DNA of 64,000 nt from Saksenaea vasiformis B4078 (lineage: Eukaryota; Mucoromycota; Mucoromycetes; Mucorales; Saksenaeaceae): NCBI GenBank assembly GCA_000697055.1, contig JNDT01001351.1:1-64000 (forward strand). Reading direction: 5' to 3'. The notes below the pieces were generated by a model. It saw only the letters and a program-made list of their open reading frames with translations, was not told the origin of the DNA and did not search any database. Shown here piece by piece: positions 44,168 to 59,475 of the stretch. Position 1 is the first letter of the stretch, and each line of letters opens with the position of its first letter. Position numbers and translations under genes: made by a program.

Positions 44168-47100
44168 TCAGTATTGGCTCACTTTTTTCATTTCTTCTTG
44201 AATTTTACGATGCAAGATACACATATAATCCACATATGTCTGTACCTCTGCATTCCGATCCTCTGCCATCCAGGTAGAGAATACAAATTCGAGTGAATCC
44301 ATCTCTTGGCGGACCACCCGCAGTTGCAAGTAACGTGACCTCTCGGACTGTAACTGTCTGGAAATGTTGTGAATTTGATGTGATAAATCCGAGCTCAGTG
44401 CTGGTAAAGTAAACTAGAAGGAAACAAATTAGTATCATATCCGTTTTCCTCCAAAAAAGAAAAAAAAACTCCTTTTTTTTTTACGTACGATGTTTGGATC
44501 AACTTGGTCCAGACGTGGCACCCCAAACACTTCCTCAAGGAAAGTCGATGATATTTTGTTGCCCAACCATAAGAAGAGATCGGATCCGGTATCTAGTAGT
44601 TATTGATGAGAAAGATAAACGTAATAAATGCATAATTAGCATACCAATCAAATAAGCGCCTTTGTTGTCCAGACGTTCGTAAGATGAACGGATCATAGGT
44701 GGCATCTTGATCTCCCCTTTGTCAGGTAACCCACACTTTTTCCAGACGTCAGTTTCCCATTTTTCTTAGACTGTCAATTTCTCACCTCAGAATCCATGGT
44801 ATGCAGTGCGAACATACGTGGATACAATGTCCACACCAATTCTTTCACGCCCATAGCGTTGAACATCTTCATGCCTGCTGCACGAACATCCGTATTCATA
44901 TCCACACCCACTAGATTGAACAACGCGATTTAGCTTCCTCCTTTGTATTACACCTTGACAAACCTCCTCGTAGCGCATGTGATCGAAGGGAACCATGAAT
45001 ATATACGGGTAACAGTTTGAATGCTTCTGGAAGAATGAGTTGTCCTTGTGACGTTGAGAAAGCACAGTTGATGCGATAAGCAGCTAGAATCTGAACACAG
45101 TCTTCTGTTAACCTTTGATGGATGTCTTTTCGGTTCTTGTGTTGCAGCTCAAAAATGGCTAGTAGCATTGGTAAAATGAGCACATGCCGACTGTTTTCTG
45201 TTCTGTACCTTGTCGCAGGATGACACTGATAGAGGTATCTACATCTCCATATCTAAAAACGTCTGCAATCTGATTGACCACATTCAGATGGAGGTTATGG
45301 ACGCGTACACGCCGTTTTCCACATTTTGTCGTATACAACAAGGCACACTGGAACGACACACCACGATCCACATCCAGTTTGCTGTCATGCCTCAATACAG
45401 CTGCAATGGCCTTATCTTGGTCAATACCAGCCAATTCTACATCGGTATAGGTGCTCATATGACAGCTGCCGTAATGATCGATAACTTGAAGACCTGTTCC
45501 CCCGTCATATCAGCTACTGCACTGTTGTAGTAAAGACAGAAATCCTACCGTCAGAACATCGCACTCGGAGTACGCCATCGTAACCCGTTTCGCGGTTCAA
45601 GTCGTGCTGAAGCTGGTGGACTAACTTTCCAGCCTCACGTGCGTGGAAGTTAGGGTAATATCGCACATCGCCACCGGTCAACTCTGCAACGACACCCAAC
45701 GTTGCCACATCAATATATTGTGATGGGAAGAGCCATGTGTTGACGCAAACACCGTTCTCCACACACTCTTTTCCAAGCTCCTTGTATACTTCGCTTTGGA
45801 CAACTATCAGGGTCTTTTCTTTGTCGGTGTTGTACAAAGTCTTGTTGTCGCGTGGCGTCAATGCGTCTGGTCCATAGCTAGGAAGACATGACTGGAAAAC
45901 GAACAACTGACCGCCCGTCTTCTCCTGTTTCACACGTTAAAAAACAGATCCTCTCTCTTCGACATGATCCACTTGCCAGGGCGCGCAAGCCTCCACGAAC
46001 AGCAGATGTAAATACAGATTCGTATTTATGCGTCTCTTGAAACAAGGTTGGCAAATTATCAAGCAGTTCAACAATAATATCTCTGAAAAACCAACAATCA
46101 GAAATCACAAAGCTTTACTTTGCAGAGTAAAGTTCCGGAACTTACTTTGACTCCCATGGATCCACCAGGAATCCATCTTGCAAAGGCACAAACATATCAT
46201 TCACGTCAGGCACCACCAGCATTTGCGCCTGTGTCAAACTTGGCTACACCAACCACACCAGTCAGTCCATCCATTTACATGTACCGATCCTTACCGCCAA
46301 GTTATAAAAATGAACACCTCGATCGAAGGTGACCAAACCGATTCTGTTTCCAGGAGCAAGTTTATGCTCTTCCGAGTTCGGACTGTACAACGCTTCCTTC
46401 AACGCGTCGCAAACCGCCTTCAGCATACCGCACTGGACAGCGTGAGTTGACACGTCCAGAGCAAAAACGTAACTCAGTGGTACAGGGGCCCGTGCGGAAT
46501 TGTAGTCTTGTGGCACGTCAAACTCCACCGATCCGTATCGCAGTTCGGGCCGTTGCTCAACATCCGCACGACGTCCAGACATGTCTACGTTAGAGAAGTA
46601 CCACGAAGGGACTATATATATATATATATATATACGCATACATCAGCCATTGTCACAAAGAGGAGAGGTAGAAGAACCAACCTTCGTTTGAATGAGAGCA
46701 AATATTACAAATATAACGTGATCCGCCATTTACAAACTGGCACCATGGATTGATGTAGGTTCTGCATCGTGTGCATCGCACTGGGCCTTCATCACCATGG
46801 TTTACCACCTGAATGGGAACCTCATCCTGTCTCAGCTTGGCCAATGGTTGCACCATCAAACCCATAGGCAGCTTGGACGAATCGACAAGATCTTTGCTAA
46901 ACGGTACCTTGTCCATCGTCGAACGTAAAAATCGAGGGTTGCAGTTTCCTGATAAATGTATCTTCATTATCCCACCGTTCCTCGTGTTATCGCGTCCTAC
47001 CTTGATCCAAACCAATATACGACGTGGTTGCGAGGGGAACTCGATCTCGTTCCAATGTTCCAAAAAATTTATCTTCGAACAAAGTTTGATCTTGTTGTCG

Positions 47101-47858
47101 TACTTGGACAGGTGCTGGCATTTGGTCTGGATCGATACGTGGTCTTGGCTGCTGTGGTGGTCGTAATTCCGGTGGTAAATTTTGTTGTGAATGGGCATAA
47201 GGTCCGTTGTGGTATCCTATACCAGCAGCACCCGAGGCTGAGGTCGCAGCATGAGGTGCTGGTGGTTGTGGTTGTGCTGTTGCGGGCATCGTTGGAGGCA
47301 TTGGCTGCTGTGGCTGTTGTTGTTGGGGAAGACCATGTGGCCATGGTGCAGTTTGACTACCTGAAGTGGTAGCAGCAGCAACCTCGGGATTTACGGCATA
47401 AACTCGTTTGGTACGGCCGTGTGCGCCCGTCTAACAGTGAAGAAAGAAAGTCAAATCTAGTTCTTTTTTTTCGTCGCGACGTCCAATTTTACCTGAGGTG
47501 GTTGCGGTCGTAATTGCATATTCTGCATGGGAGTGATCAAGTCAGGCTGGGCAGGAATAGCGGCAGGAGAAGTTGTAGCTCCAACTGCTGGCGGTGGTAC
47601 GGGTGGTCGTGAAGGAGGAGGACCCATCATGGCAGGGCGCATAGGCGGGTTAGGCATGGGTCGAGGTAGATGGGCACCTAGAATAACATCGCGATCAGTC
47701 CTCAGCCGAGCTATATGTAGGATAACAAACTTACCTGGAGCATTCATGTACGGCGGTTGCCCGATTGAACCAGGTACAGCATTCGCAGGCGGAGGACGCA
47801 TCCCTCCCGGTGGAGGACGAGGCGGTCCACCCATCGGACGCGGTTGATTAACATTCAT
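44168..47858 (-). CDS. SEC24: COPII coat cargo-adaptor Sec24
   Basis: About 13 exons give roughly 950 residues. The first 200 are rich in proline and glutamine (MNVNQPRPMGGPPRPPPGG). Next comes the zinc finger (RCTRC, then YICNIC 19 residues on), the trunk domain (VPLSYVFALDVS, GLVTFDRGVHFY), the beta-sandwich and helical parts, and a C-terminal gelsolin-like domain with GAYLIDTGSDLFLWLG. Sec24 pairs with Sec23 on ER exit sites and picks cargo for COPII vesicles. The order and size fit Sec24A/B-like and yeast SEC24 proteins. One intron near 46,610-46,635 contains a TA repeat. The last exon ends in KKVSQY. It converges with VPS60. Confidence 0.92.
46613..46634. repeat. TA dinucleotide tract in a SEC24 intron
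   Basis: About eleven TA units within the intron upstream of the exon starting VPSWYFSNVD. Confidence 0.75.
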
Positions 47859-48496
47859 AGCGCACTTTGGTCAAAAGCAAAAGAAAAAAGAAAGAAAACA
47901 AAAGGAAGGCAACTCAAATGTTCAGCGCACGCACGACACACATTCACGTCGCTTCCAGGCAGAAGGAAAAAAAAAGTCGGGGCTACGTCATTGGCCCATT
48001 TACCGGTACTTTTTTTTTTTTTTTTTTCCAATGCAAGGATTTCCTTTTACGAACGCGATATGGATGGTTGACAGGGTAGATCATACACACAACTGGGCAC
48101 CTTATTCCATTTTATATAGAACACATTGCAAAGATGTAATTTCTATATCCATTGCAACTGCTTACCCATAAAACAAACTACGGTAATACGGAAGAGCAAC
48201 GTGCTTATTTAGACTTGTAACTTATGTTGCCACACGTATCACTGAGAAAGAAAAAAAATTATCAGACGACCCATTCAAGTGAACACAACATCATGAATGC
48301 GCTATGGAGTCCATGTTCTTCAAACTGTTCTCTCTGTATAGAATTACAAGGAAACCGACTTTCTGTTCAACTACTCTGTCTTCTTCAACCCAAGTCATGC
48401 ATAGGAAAAGGGGAAGGACAATCTGTCACAGAAGTAGGTCCTTTATTGTTCGATATGTTTAAATGCAAATTCCACTATAACCAAAGACTTTTTATT

Positions 48497-49361
48497 TTAT
48501 ACATTGGGATTTTCAGTGGAAGATGCAGGGTCAATCTTCTTTTTAACAAATTGTAGTTCTTCATTTGTCTTGGTCACTAAGTTTGTTAAGTTATCTACCT
48601 TGTTTGTTAGTTGGCGGATTTCTGCAATAAGGGTGGTCATCTAGAAATATAAAGACGTTTACTAGATATGTCTTATGTAAAAAGGCAATTACCATAGAAG
48701 CACTGTCATTTACAAGAGCTTGCCTCACACCACTTTCAATCGTCATAGCAATTCGGGCTAATGGATCATTCGGTTGCTCATTTGTGTGTATTGTCTCTGG
48801 TGCGCTGGGTTCTGTTGAGAGAGTTCCATCGGTAACGTTTTGTGTTGAAGATGAACGCCGTCGATCACGACTACTGCCCAATGAATGTGGATGCGATGCA
48901 GCCTCATCTGTTGACGGTACTACTTTAGGGATGCGTGTCCTAGTGGTACTCCTCGATAACTTATGCTTAGTGAGAGGTGGGCTAGGAATAGGATGAGTAT
49001 CTGTTCGGCTTCCATTCTTTGCCAGGCTAACCTGTTCCAGAGCTCTTTGGCCCGTGTGACATGTTCCGATGCAGTCGTACCGGTATCTAAAAGAAGATTT
49101 TACAAGCTTCGAATGAATTCATTCCAGTGTATATCCACTACCTGAGATATCTGCCTGTACCAATGTCCTAAATCTGCATCTCAGTGTAGCCTCACCGCGG
49201 TAGGCTGCATCCATATCCTTTTCTCTCATGGTGGCATTAAATAGTTTGGTCGTCTTGCTCCAGCTTCCACGATTTGACCATGGTTGTGTTTGCTCTAATA
49301 CATCCAGCAAAACAGAAATCTCATCATTTGATAAATTCCGAACGCCAGAAGGTCTGACCAT
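48497..49361 (-). CDS. DUF6818-like (SANT/Myb-like) protein with C-terminal coiled coil
   Basis: Four exons give about 225 residues. The N-terminal 75 residues match the pattern of the fungal and oomycete DUF6818 domain: GVRNLSNDEISVLLDVLEQ, then W-S-K-T-T-K-L-F-N, then a second tryptophan-like position and R-C-R-F-R-T-L. Proteins of this type often look like single-repeat SANT/Myb modules and are sometimes transposon derived. The middle is basic and serine rich (SSRDRRRSSS). The last exon (MTTLIAEIRQLTNKV) is a heptad-like coiled coil for dimerisation. A nuclear, DNA-associated role is likely but unproven. The 50-nt third-to-last intron was placed to keep NSPPLTKHK in frame. The gene lies between SEC24 and a 2.4-kb spacer. 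Confidence 0.68.
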
Positions 49362-53099
<3,738 letters not shown>

Positions 53100-53310
53100 A
53101 ATAAAGAAAAGGTAGCCAGTATACCTCGGTTTCATTTGTAAAGCAGAGAAAATAAACAACGGTTTGTTGTATCGACCAGCGATTTAACGTTGGTCGGTCT
53201 CAATTGGAAATAATGATAATGACTTCATTTCGTCACGAATCTCCTCACTTTTTTCTTTCATCATTTGCCGGAAAAGCCCTGCATTTGCATTGTTTTTGTT
53301 CTATTTCCTG

Positions 53311-54562
53311 ATGGATACAGTCAACCGCATTCTTTTTCCTTCAAACTTGGAAGCTCTTGGTATAGATGGTCCACCTATACCTGCTTCGTCATGGCCTGAT
53401 GCACGTCAATCCATTGGGTTTATTAAATTGAAGTTGCAGCCTCCGACAGAATTAATCACTTGGAACGATTGTCTCTTGATATTCTGGTGTCATGAATTTC
53501 TTCGTGTTGTGCTGGCCATCGTTTGGTTGGTCGTCTGTGGCTTTATCGAAAGCTTTTTGGCACAAGCGGGAGATATCCGGTATGCCAGCGTACCCTATGA
53601 CAAGGTTAGCCAGCATGTCAAATTTCGCTGATCTTCTTGACCTGCTTCACTTTTCAGCATTCACTTGCAGATCTTTTCCATGACATATTTCCACGCGTGC
53701 CTAATACTCAGATCGTAAACTACTTATTGTTGGCCGCATTACTGTACACGTTGATTATGTTTGCGCTACAGCTACCAAACTGGTCTTTACGGTGGATCAT
53801 TTTGAGGCGTTGGTGTGTCGTCATGGGATTTATCTACGTGTTTCGTGGCATTACATTAGTAGTCACCACACTACCCTCACCTTTGTTTGATTACTGCCAG
53901 CCACCACAGGTAGAGCTGTCAGGGTCAGCAGGTGAACGATTTCTATTTCTATTCGGTGTACTCAGTGGCACAGCAACACCATGTACGGATAACATCTTTT
54001 CGGGTCACACTTCTGCTATCACTAGCTGCGCTATCATCTGGCGCGTTCATTCACGTTTACGCAGGTGTTTTAACTGGATAGCCTACCTTATACTTTTGGC
54101 TACTGTGCTTATGATGCTATTCACACGCTTCCACTACACTGTCGACATTATACTTGGACTATGTAAACGTTTATATCAAGAAGGATACATCTTGGCTAAC
54201 ACAAGTACTATTTAGTCATTACCTACACGACTTGGTATATCTACTTGCGTTACATCCAAGATGCTTCCTTACGGTACATGTTTGGGTACACGCACCATAC
54301 AACACTTGACATATTTCAGCGACAGCTCGAGTCCTCCGACGCGGCTGTTATTTATGAGTACCTCAACTGGCAGCCCCATCCCTTGGGTCAAACATGGCTT
54401 CTACGGATTTGTATGTATGCAGATGGTCTTGATATCCGGCTACGAGCGCTAGGTATTTTGGACGAATTTGGTAATTGGCGTCACCGCACGCCACCAAGTA
54501 TTGTTGATGTCCACGAAATGACACGAAATCATTCTGTTTATCGTCAATCATTACCTATCTAA
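53311..54562 (+). CDS. Sphingomyelin-synthase-like PAP2 family enzyme, copy 1
   Basis: Three exons give about 370 residues with six predicted membrane helices. The SMS-family motifs are all present: RRWCVVMGFIYVFRGITLVVT (the D2-type block), CTDNIFSGHT (D3) and RFHYTVDIILG (D4). The D3 histidine and the D4 histidine-aspartate make up the usual H-H-D catalytic set. The family moves a phospho-head group (phosphocholine or phosphoethanolamine) onto ceramide at the Golgi or plasma membrane. Typical fungi use the distinct Aur1 inositol-phosphoceramide synthase instead. A hydrophilic C-terminal exon of about 100 residues with QPHPLGQTW and MYADGLDIRLRALG is shared with copy 2 and is not part of the known domain. 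Head group is not predictable here. Confidence 0.85.
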
Positions 54563-55554
54563 TCAAATAAAAAATAAGAAAGAGGATCCTTGTTCATCCT
54601 ACTTTTTCTGTTTCATGTGAGAGATACCATAGAAGGAGAGACAAAAAATGTAAGCAGTTCATGGGAGTGGACCCTTGCAGGAGGGAAAAGGAGGAGAGGC
54701 GTGACGACACATGGCAACAATAATGTTATAGTCGTTGCTGGCGACATAGCTTCTCTCAGTTACCTCCTCTGCAGGATGGCCGCCTGACGTCAGGATGCTC
54801 GACAAAGGGGTACATTTTCCGAGACTGTATTCTGCATTCGATCGTTAGGCCTTCCACTGTGTGGTCGGTAAGGGATGCTAAAGATGAATCAACTGTTGTA
54901 CCATTCTTGCCGTTATCAGGAATAATCCCGAGATTATCTGCCACATGAACATTGTCTCTTTTGCTCCAGTGTTCTCTAAACTTTGATCATGATTGACTGA
55001 AACAAATCCCATATGACCCTGTGTTAACAAACCTTATTTCATATAGTTGCGTGCAAACTAAGCCGTAGGTGAAACTTTCGGTATGATACAGTCTCTATGC
55101 ACGCTCAAAAGATTAAACTACATAGAGATCTTCTTGATAAGGCAACAGACTCACACTTCATGACGACGCGTGTTATAATAGCACTCCTATACCACAAGAG
55201 ATAGTAGAACGGGCCACTTCCAATCAAAAATTCTATCCTCACATTCTTAAGGGATGGCGACCTCTTGGTCATTTTGAAGTATATTAATTGTGAAGTTGCA
55301 TGTATCGTAGCACTGAGGGAAAGGTGTTTCCGACAGTTTTTAGGTAGATAGTCGTTGCAGTGTAGCACGTTGCTGCCAAATGTGTCTTGGAGCTGACACA
55401 ATGATTCCGACTATTTACCTGAGAATGACAAAAACAGATGAATTGTCGGCGCCTTTTCCCTATAGTGTAGACACCTAGAAAAAAAAAATTCTGTCAAAAA
55501 AAAAGGACGTGCAGCTTTTCCGAAAAAATCTCTCAGATACACGTTACATCCATC

Positions 55555-55770
55555 CTTCTTATTGAAGTGTTTCCTACGCTACTCTAAATAGGCCTCGCGT
55601 CCTTAAAGTGCTCAGTTTGCGCCAAAGAAGCGCTGAATAGGCGATAAGAAGATTAACTAACTTGCATGAACTTGATCCCTCCAGTGCACGCAAAATTTGT
55701 TCGAGCAGCATTAAAAGAAAGGGCTCATAGTTTAGTAAATGGTACACTCCAAAGGAATTTTTCCAACTGA
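55555..55770 (+). repeat. Dispersed repeat family, copy C
   Basis: Counterpart of 42,790-43,030 in reverse orientation and of 37,870-37,950 in the same orientation. Block order is conserved over about 215 bp. Confidence 0.65.
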
Positions 55771-56168
55771 CCATCTGAAATTCTCACGACGTCATAGATA
55801 CGGGAACCTGTAGGCCTGTGGCTTTGGGCTGCATGCTCTGGATTGTCGACATCCTATGGGCTGAACACCTTGAGTCCCGTCATCGGGTACTGAAACAATG
55901 CGGAAAAGCACGTGTCCGTTCCCATCTGGTGAACAAGTGCTGGTTTTATACAACAAGGAATAGCGGTTCAACTGGGCCGACGATGCCTTACCCCTTACCC
56001 CTGGCAAGAAAAGAACGAAAGAAAAAAAGTCGTGCTCTTAAATTGCAAGAATAAGGTTGTCACATCCGGGCAACTGGACATGTTTTATGTAACAAGTAAT
56101 ACTGCCTGTCGACTTGTCTTTGAGAGAGCAAGGGTAGATGCAAACGAAGAGAGTGGGATAAGGGAATA

Positions 56169-56644
56169 CTATCTCAAAAGCTTTGTTGGTTGCAAAATAG
56201 GTAGATCAATGCGTTTGATGATCAGTGACAGATCAAGAAAAAATGCAGAGGCATTCCTTGCATCATTCGGGTACCGTGTTACAAAGGGGACAATTTTCTG
56301 TTTGTTCCATGCACCAGTTAGCATGTTGAGACAAAAAAAGATTGAATCTATCATCCCAGCGGGAAAACAGAATGCATTTGACATACAACTTTGTCTCTAC
56401 TTTAGGCAGGTGTGATATCGCGTGTTCTGTGCACATGCATCTCTTTTTTAGCAACCCAGGACAGTCGCAAGAGTATACTATCATCCCCCGCGTATTGTCT
56501 TACCAAAATTATCGTGTACACCATATGCAAAACCGTAGAAGTGCAATCAAATGTGAACGACAGGAAAGTGCTCCTTGTGACAAACTGGAGGTCCAACCAC
56601 CTTTTGTGAATGAATTTCGGGCTACGCTTCGAAGTATCAATCAA
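56169..56644 (-). pseudogene. Possible decayed MULE-type transposase end with SWIM zinc finger
   Basis: On the minus strand, frames 56644-56402 and 56484-56263 together read a stretch with SFTFDCTSTVLHMV followed by YSCDCPGLL and, after a short gap, CTEH. A C-x-C, then about eight to ten residues, C-x-H arrangement is the SWIM zinc-finger pattern found at the end of MULE/FAR1-type transposases. The two parts are in different frames, so it is broken. Nothing of the DDE core was recognised. It could be a chance cysteine cluster. Confidence 0.35.
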
Positions 56645-57785
56645 ACACTATCAACAAGGTTTCTATACTTTCATCTTATGGACTCTGTTTATCGCCGTTT
56701 AGACGAAATCAACTTTATAAAGTAACTATTCCTGGAAGCTATGATTGAAGGACCAGGAGAAAACTGTTGCATTTGTAGGCTCAACCATGCCACTAGACAC
56801 TGCAAGGATTTCCTCAATTCGGATCCTACGGGGATTGGAATATTTCGAAATCCTCGGGAACTTAGTTTCTTTCAATTATTCATTGTCTACTGCATCATGA
56901 AGTTATCGCTGGGTTTTACGACGGATAAATGCGGTAATGTATGTAAATCAAACTGATGTCCATCATTATATAGCTGTAAAAGAAATGGAACCGATACACG
57001 AGCAAGCGTAAGGGAGTGAGTGCAGTCTCTAAACATCTCTTGGGTGGAAGCGCAAAATGCGAAAGAATATCCCACAGGGTATCCGGAAACGTGGCTCCTG
57101 CTAGCGATCCCGGTTCCTTGACCCGAGGGGCCAGAGAGGAGATAAATACAAGCCCATAGTCGGTGCCTATGGATATGCGACATTTTTAGGTCGATGGCAG
57201 GGCATATATCTGCTCGAGCAGAGCCGATTTTAGAGGCGCTCAAGCCCGATGCTTCAAGAAAACAGGTATCCGATGACTTCTGGTGTCAACCCTACTGTTT
57301 TCCTTATAAGTACCGTATGCATAGTGTCATGGTTGATGAGTGCCTATCTTGCCAAACATTTCCAAGCTGCAACGAACACCATTTAAAAAATGCACAACGG
57401 AGTCCAGATGCTTATGATCAAAATAACAAAATTCGCGCTGTTCTTATTTGAAAAAAAAAAAAAAAACATGTTGAACGGTTTGGTTGAATTGCAACGAAAT
57501 GAACTCAGTAAAGATTCGTAGTGTATTTTGCGTAACAATAGCCGGTCACCACCATTCGCACCTCTGTCTGTTGCGGCGGGAATTCATTAACCTAGTTAGG
57601 CATTAAAGTTTGCTATCATCCTGTTTTTAGGGGAATATTATATTAGCAAACTTTCCGACCTAGGGAAGATCCACACCAGTTTTTGGAAAGTCTCTTTCGT
57701 TGTCTATGACTGGCGCAATCCTCGAACGTGAGCTGCAGTAACGATGCAGGGGTGCAAGAGCGACCCACAAGGGATGCCAACTTTT

Positions 57786-57793
57786 TATATAAG
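57786..57793 (+). promoter_or_regulatory. TATA box of the second SMS-like gene
   Basis: TATATAAG about 175 bp before the ATG at 57962, followed by a CT-rich leader and the CA repeat. Confidence 0.55.
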
Positions 57794-57897
57794 AGCCTTC
57801 AAGTAAAAGAAATGCAGAAGATTCTATCCACCTAGCTGATCAAATCCTTTCCTTATAACCCTTCCCTCTTCTTCGTCTTCTCCTCCCTCTCTTCCTT

Positions 57898-57898
<1 letters not shown>

Positions 57899-57940
<42 letters not shown>
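57899..57940. repeat. CA dinucleotide microsatellite in the leader of SMS-like copy 2
   Basis: About 20 CA units ending about 20 bp before the start codon, flanked by CT repeats. Confidence 0.9.
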
Positions 57941-57941
<1 letters not shown>

Positions 57942-57961
57942 TCCCTCTCTCTCTCATACAC

Positions 57962-59133
57962 ATGACCATATCAGCGTCGAATGGCGAACAAAGTACATCC
58001 GCGAACGTAGCTCCTTTTGCTGATGCGCGTCAATCCATTTGCATGATCAAGCTGCGCCTCCAACCACCAGAACAATGTCTCAATTTTCAGGATGTACTCC
58101 ATTGTTTTCTTAATCATGAGGCATTTCGTCTCGGCCTAGCCACGATATGGCTTCTTTGTGGCGGGTTTATCGAATGTCTTCTCGCTCAAGCGAGTGATAC
58201 TCGGTACGTGCACGTCTCCTTTGACAAGGTAAGAAAGGCATTTTAAAAAAATGGCATCGTTTTTGAATGCAAAGGCCGACCTTCACAGCATGCCCTTGCA
58301 GATCTACTGCACGATCACCTTCCTCTCGTGAAAAATTACCAAATTGTCAACTATCTGACACTACTGTCGCTTGTGTACACGTTACTCACGTTCGCCTTTC
58401 ACCTTCCTAATTGGACCACGCGATTCATCGTGTTAAGGCGTTGGTTAATGATTATGGGTGTATTGTATGTCTTTCGCGGGATCACGTTATTAGTGACAAC
58501 CTTGCCATCACCGATCTTTGTCGACTGCCAGCCTCCAGCCATTGAAATCTCGGGCACATTTGGTCAGCGATTGGAATTCTTGTTTCTCATGATCACAGGC
58601 AATGCCTCGTCCTGCACAGACAATATCTTCTCAGGTCACACTGCAGCATTGATGAGCTGTGGCATGATTTGGCGCATTCATTCACGGTGTCATTGGTTAT
58701 TGAGGTGGCTTGCCTACTGTATGATCGCAGCAAGTATCATTATGATGTGCTTTACACGTTTCCATTACACGGTTGACATTGTGCTTGCTATATGTAAGTT
58801 CCTCTGATGTGTGTTTTTGGGAGAGGAGAAGCTGAGACATGAACTATAGTTATTACGTACATGGCATGGCGCGTGTACATGCAACGCATTCGGGATGCGA
58901 CCAGATTGTATACGGAGAGACCTTTGTTGGAAGACGAAAAACAAGAACAAGTAACTGAGACAACGGTTTATGATTATCTGGCGTGTCAACCACATCCGCT
59001 GGGTCAGAAATGGTTCTTACGAGCATGCATGTATGCCGACGGATTAGATATCCGATTACGAGCGATTGGCACACTGGATGATCGAGGCCGTTTGTGTCAC
59101 CGAAACAGCCGGAATATGGAAGAAAACGCATGA
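57962..59133 (+). CDS. Sphingomyelin-synthase-like PAP2 family enzyme, copy 2
   Basis: Three exons with the same intron positions as copy 1 (after the D-K pair that follows LAQAS, and after DIVLAI). Motifs are RRWLMIMGVLYVFRGITLLVT, CTDNIFSGHTAALMS and RFHYTVDIVLA, again with the H-H-D set complete. The shared C-terminal exon has QPHPLGQKWFLRACMYADGLDIRLRAIG. By eye about 55-60% of residues match copy 1, so the duplication is not recent. The first 20 residues before ARQSI differ and are shorter. It has its own TATA box, and a CA repeat sits in its leader, suggesting separate regulation. Role in ceramide phospho-head-group transfer is inferred from the family. Confidence 0.85.
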
Positions 59134-59330
59134 CAATGAGGTCCAACCCATCAAAAATGATAATACAAAGAAAAACAAAAATTAATCAGATTAAACAGAA
59201 GAAGTTCCATCATTGTATGTGAGTATGTGTAACATCGAATCTTTTTAACCTTCTAGTTTATAAGCACCCGAGTTCAAGGGTCCATATGACACATCGTGTT
59301 GTGTGATGCTTACTGCATCCCGCACCATTT

Positions 59331-59338
59331 TATAAAAG
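59331..59338 (+). promoter_or_regulatory. TATA box of TPS2
   Basis: TATAAAAG about 145 bp before the ATG at 59476. Confidence 0.55.
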
Positions 59339-59475
59339 GTGCGGTGAGATCCGGGGAAAAGGAAAACTCCTCGACAATCAAACCCGTGATTCAGATATCG
59401 CTCTTTTTTTTTCAGAAACATAAAATAACGTCCAATGGGGACAGATAGATCTTACTTCATTTCTTCTCTTTAACC

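Larger units (their letters stand above)
54563..57961. other. Repeat and transposon debris between the SMS-like genes
   Basis: No intact gene in 3.4 kb. It holds a copy of the dispersed repeat at 55,555-55,770, a minus-strand MULE/SWIM-like relic near 56.2-56.7 kb (separate entry), other short frames such as 56032-56415 (+) and 56887-57243 (-) without motifs, a poly-A run at 57452-57465, and the AC microsatellite and TATA box of copy 2 at its right end. Confidence 0.5.

Noticed and set aside
47527..47847. Glycine-rich plus-strand frame opposite SEC24
   Set aside because: It is the antisense of the proline-rich SEC24 N-terminus.
57899..57940. Regular repeat considered as a CRISPR-like array (also 25,157-25,200)
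   Set aside because: Pure CA dinucleotide microsatellites, no spacers, eukaryotic genome.
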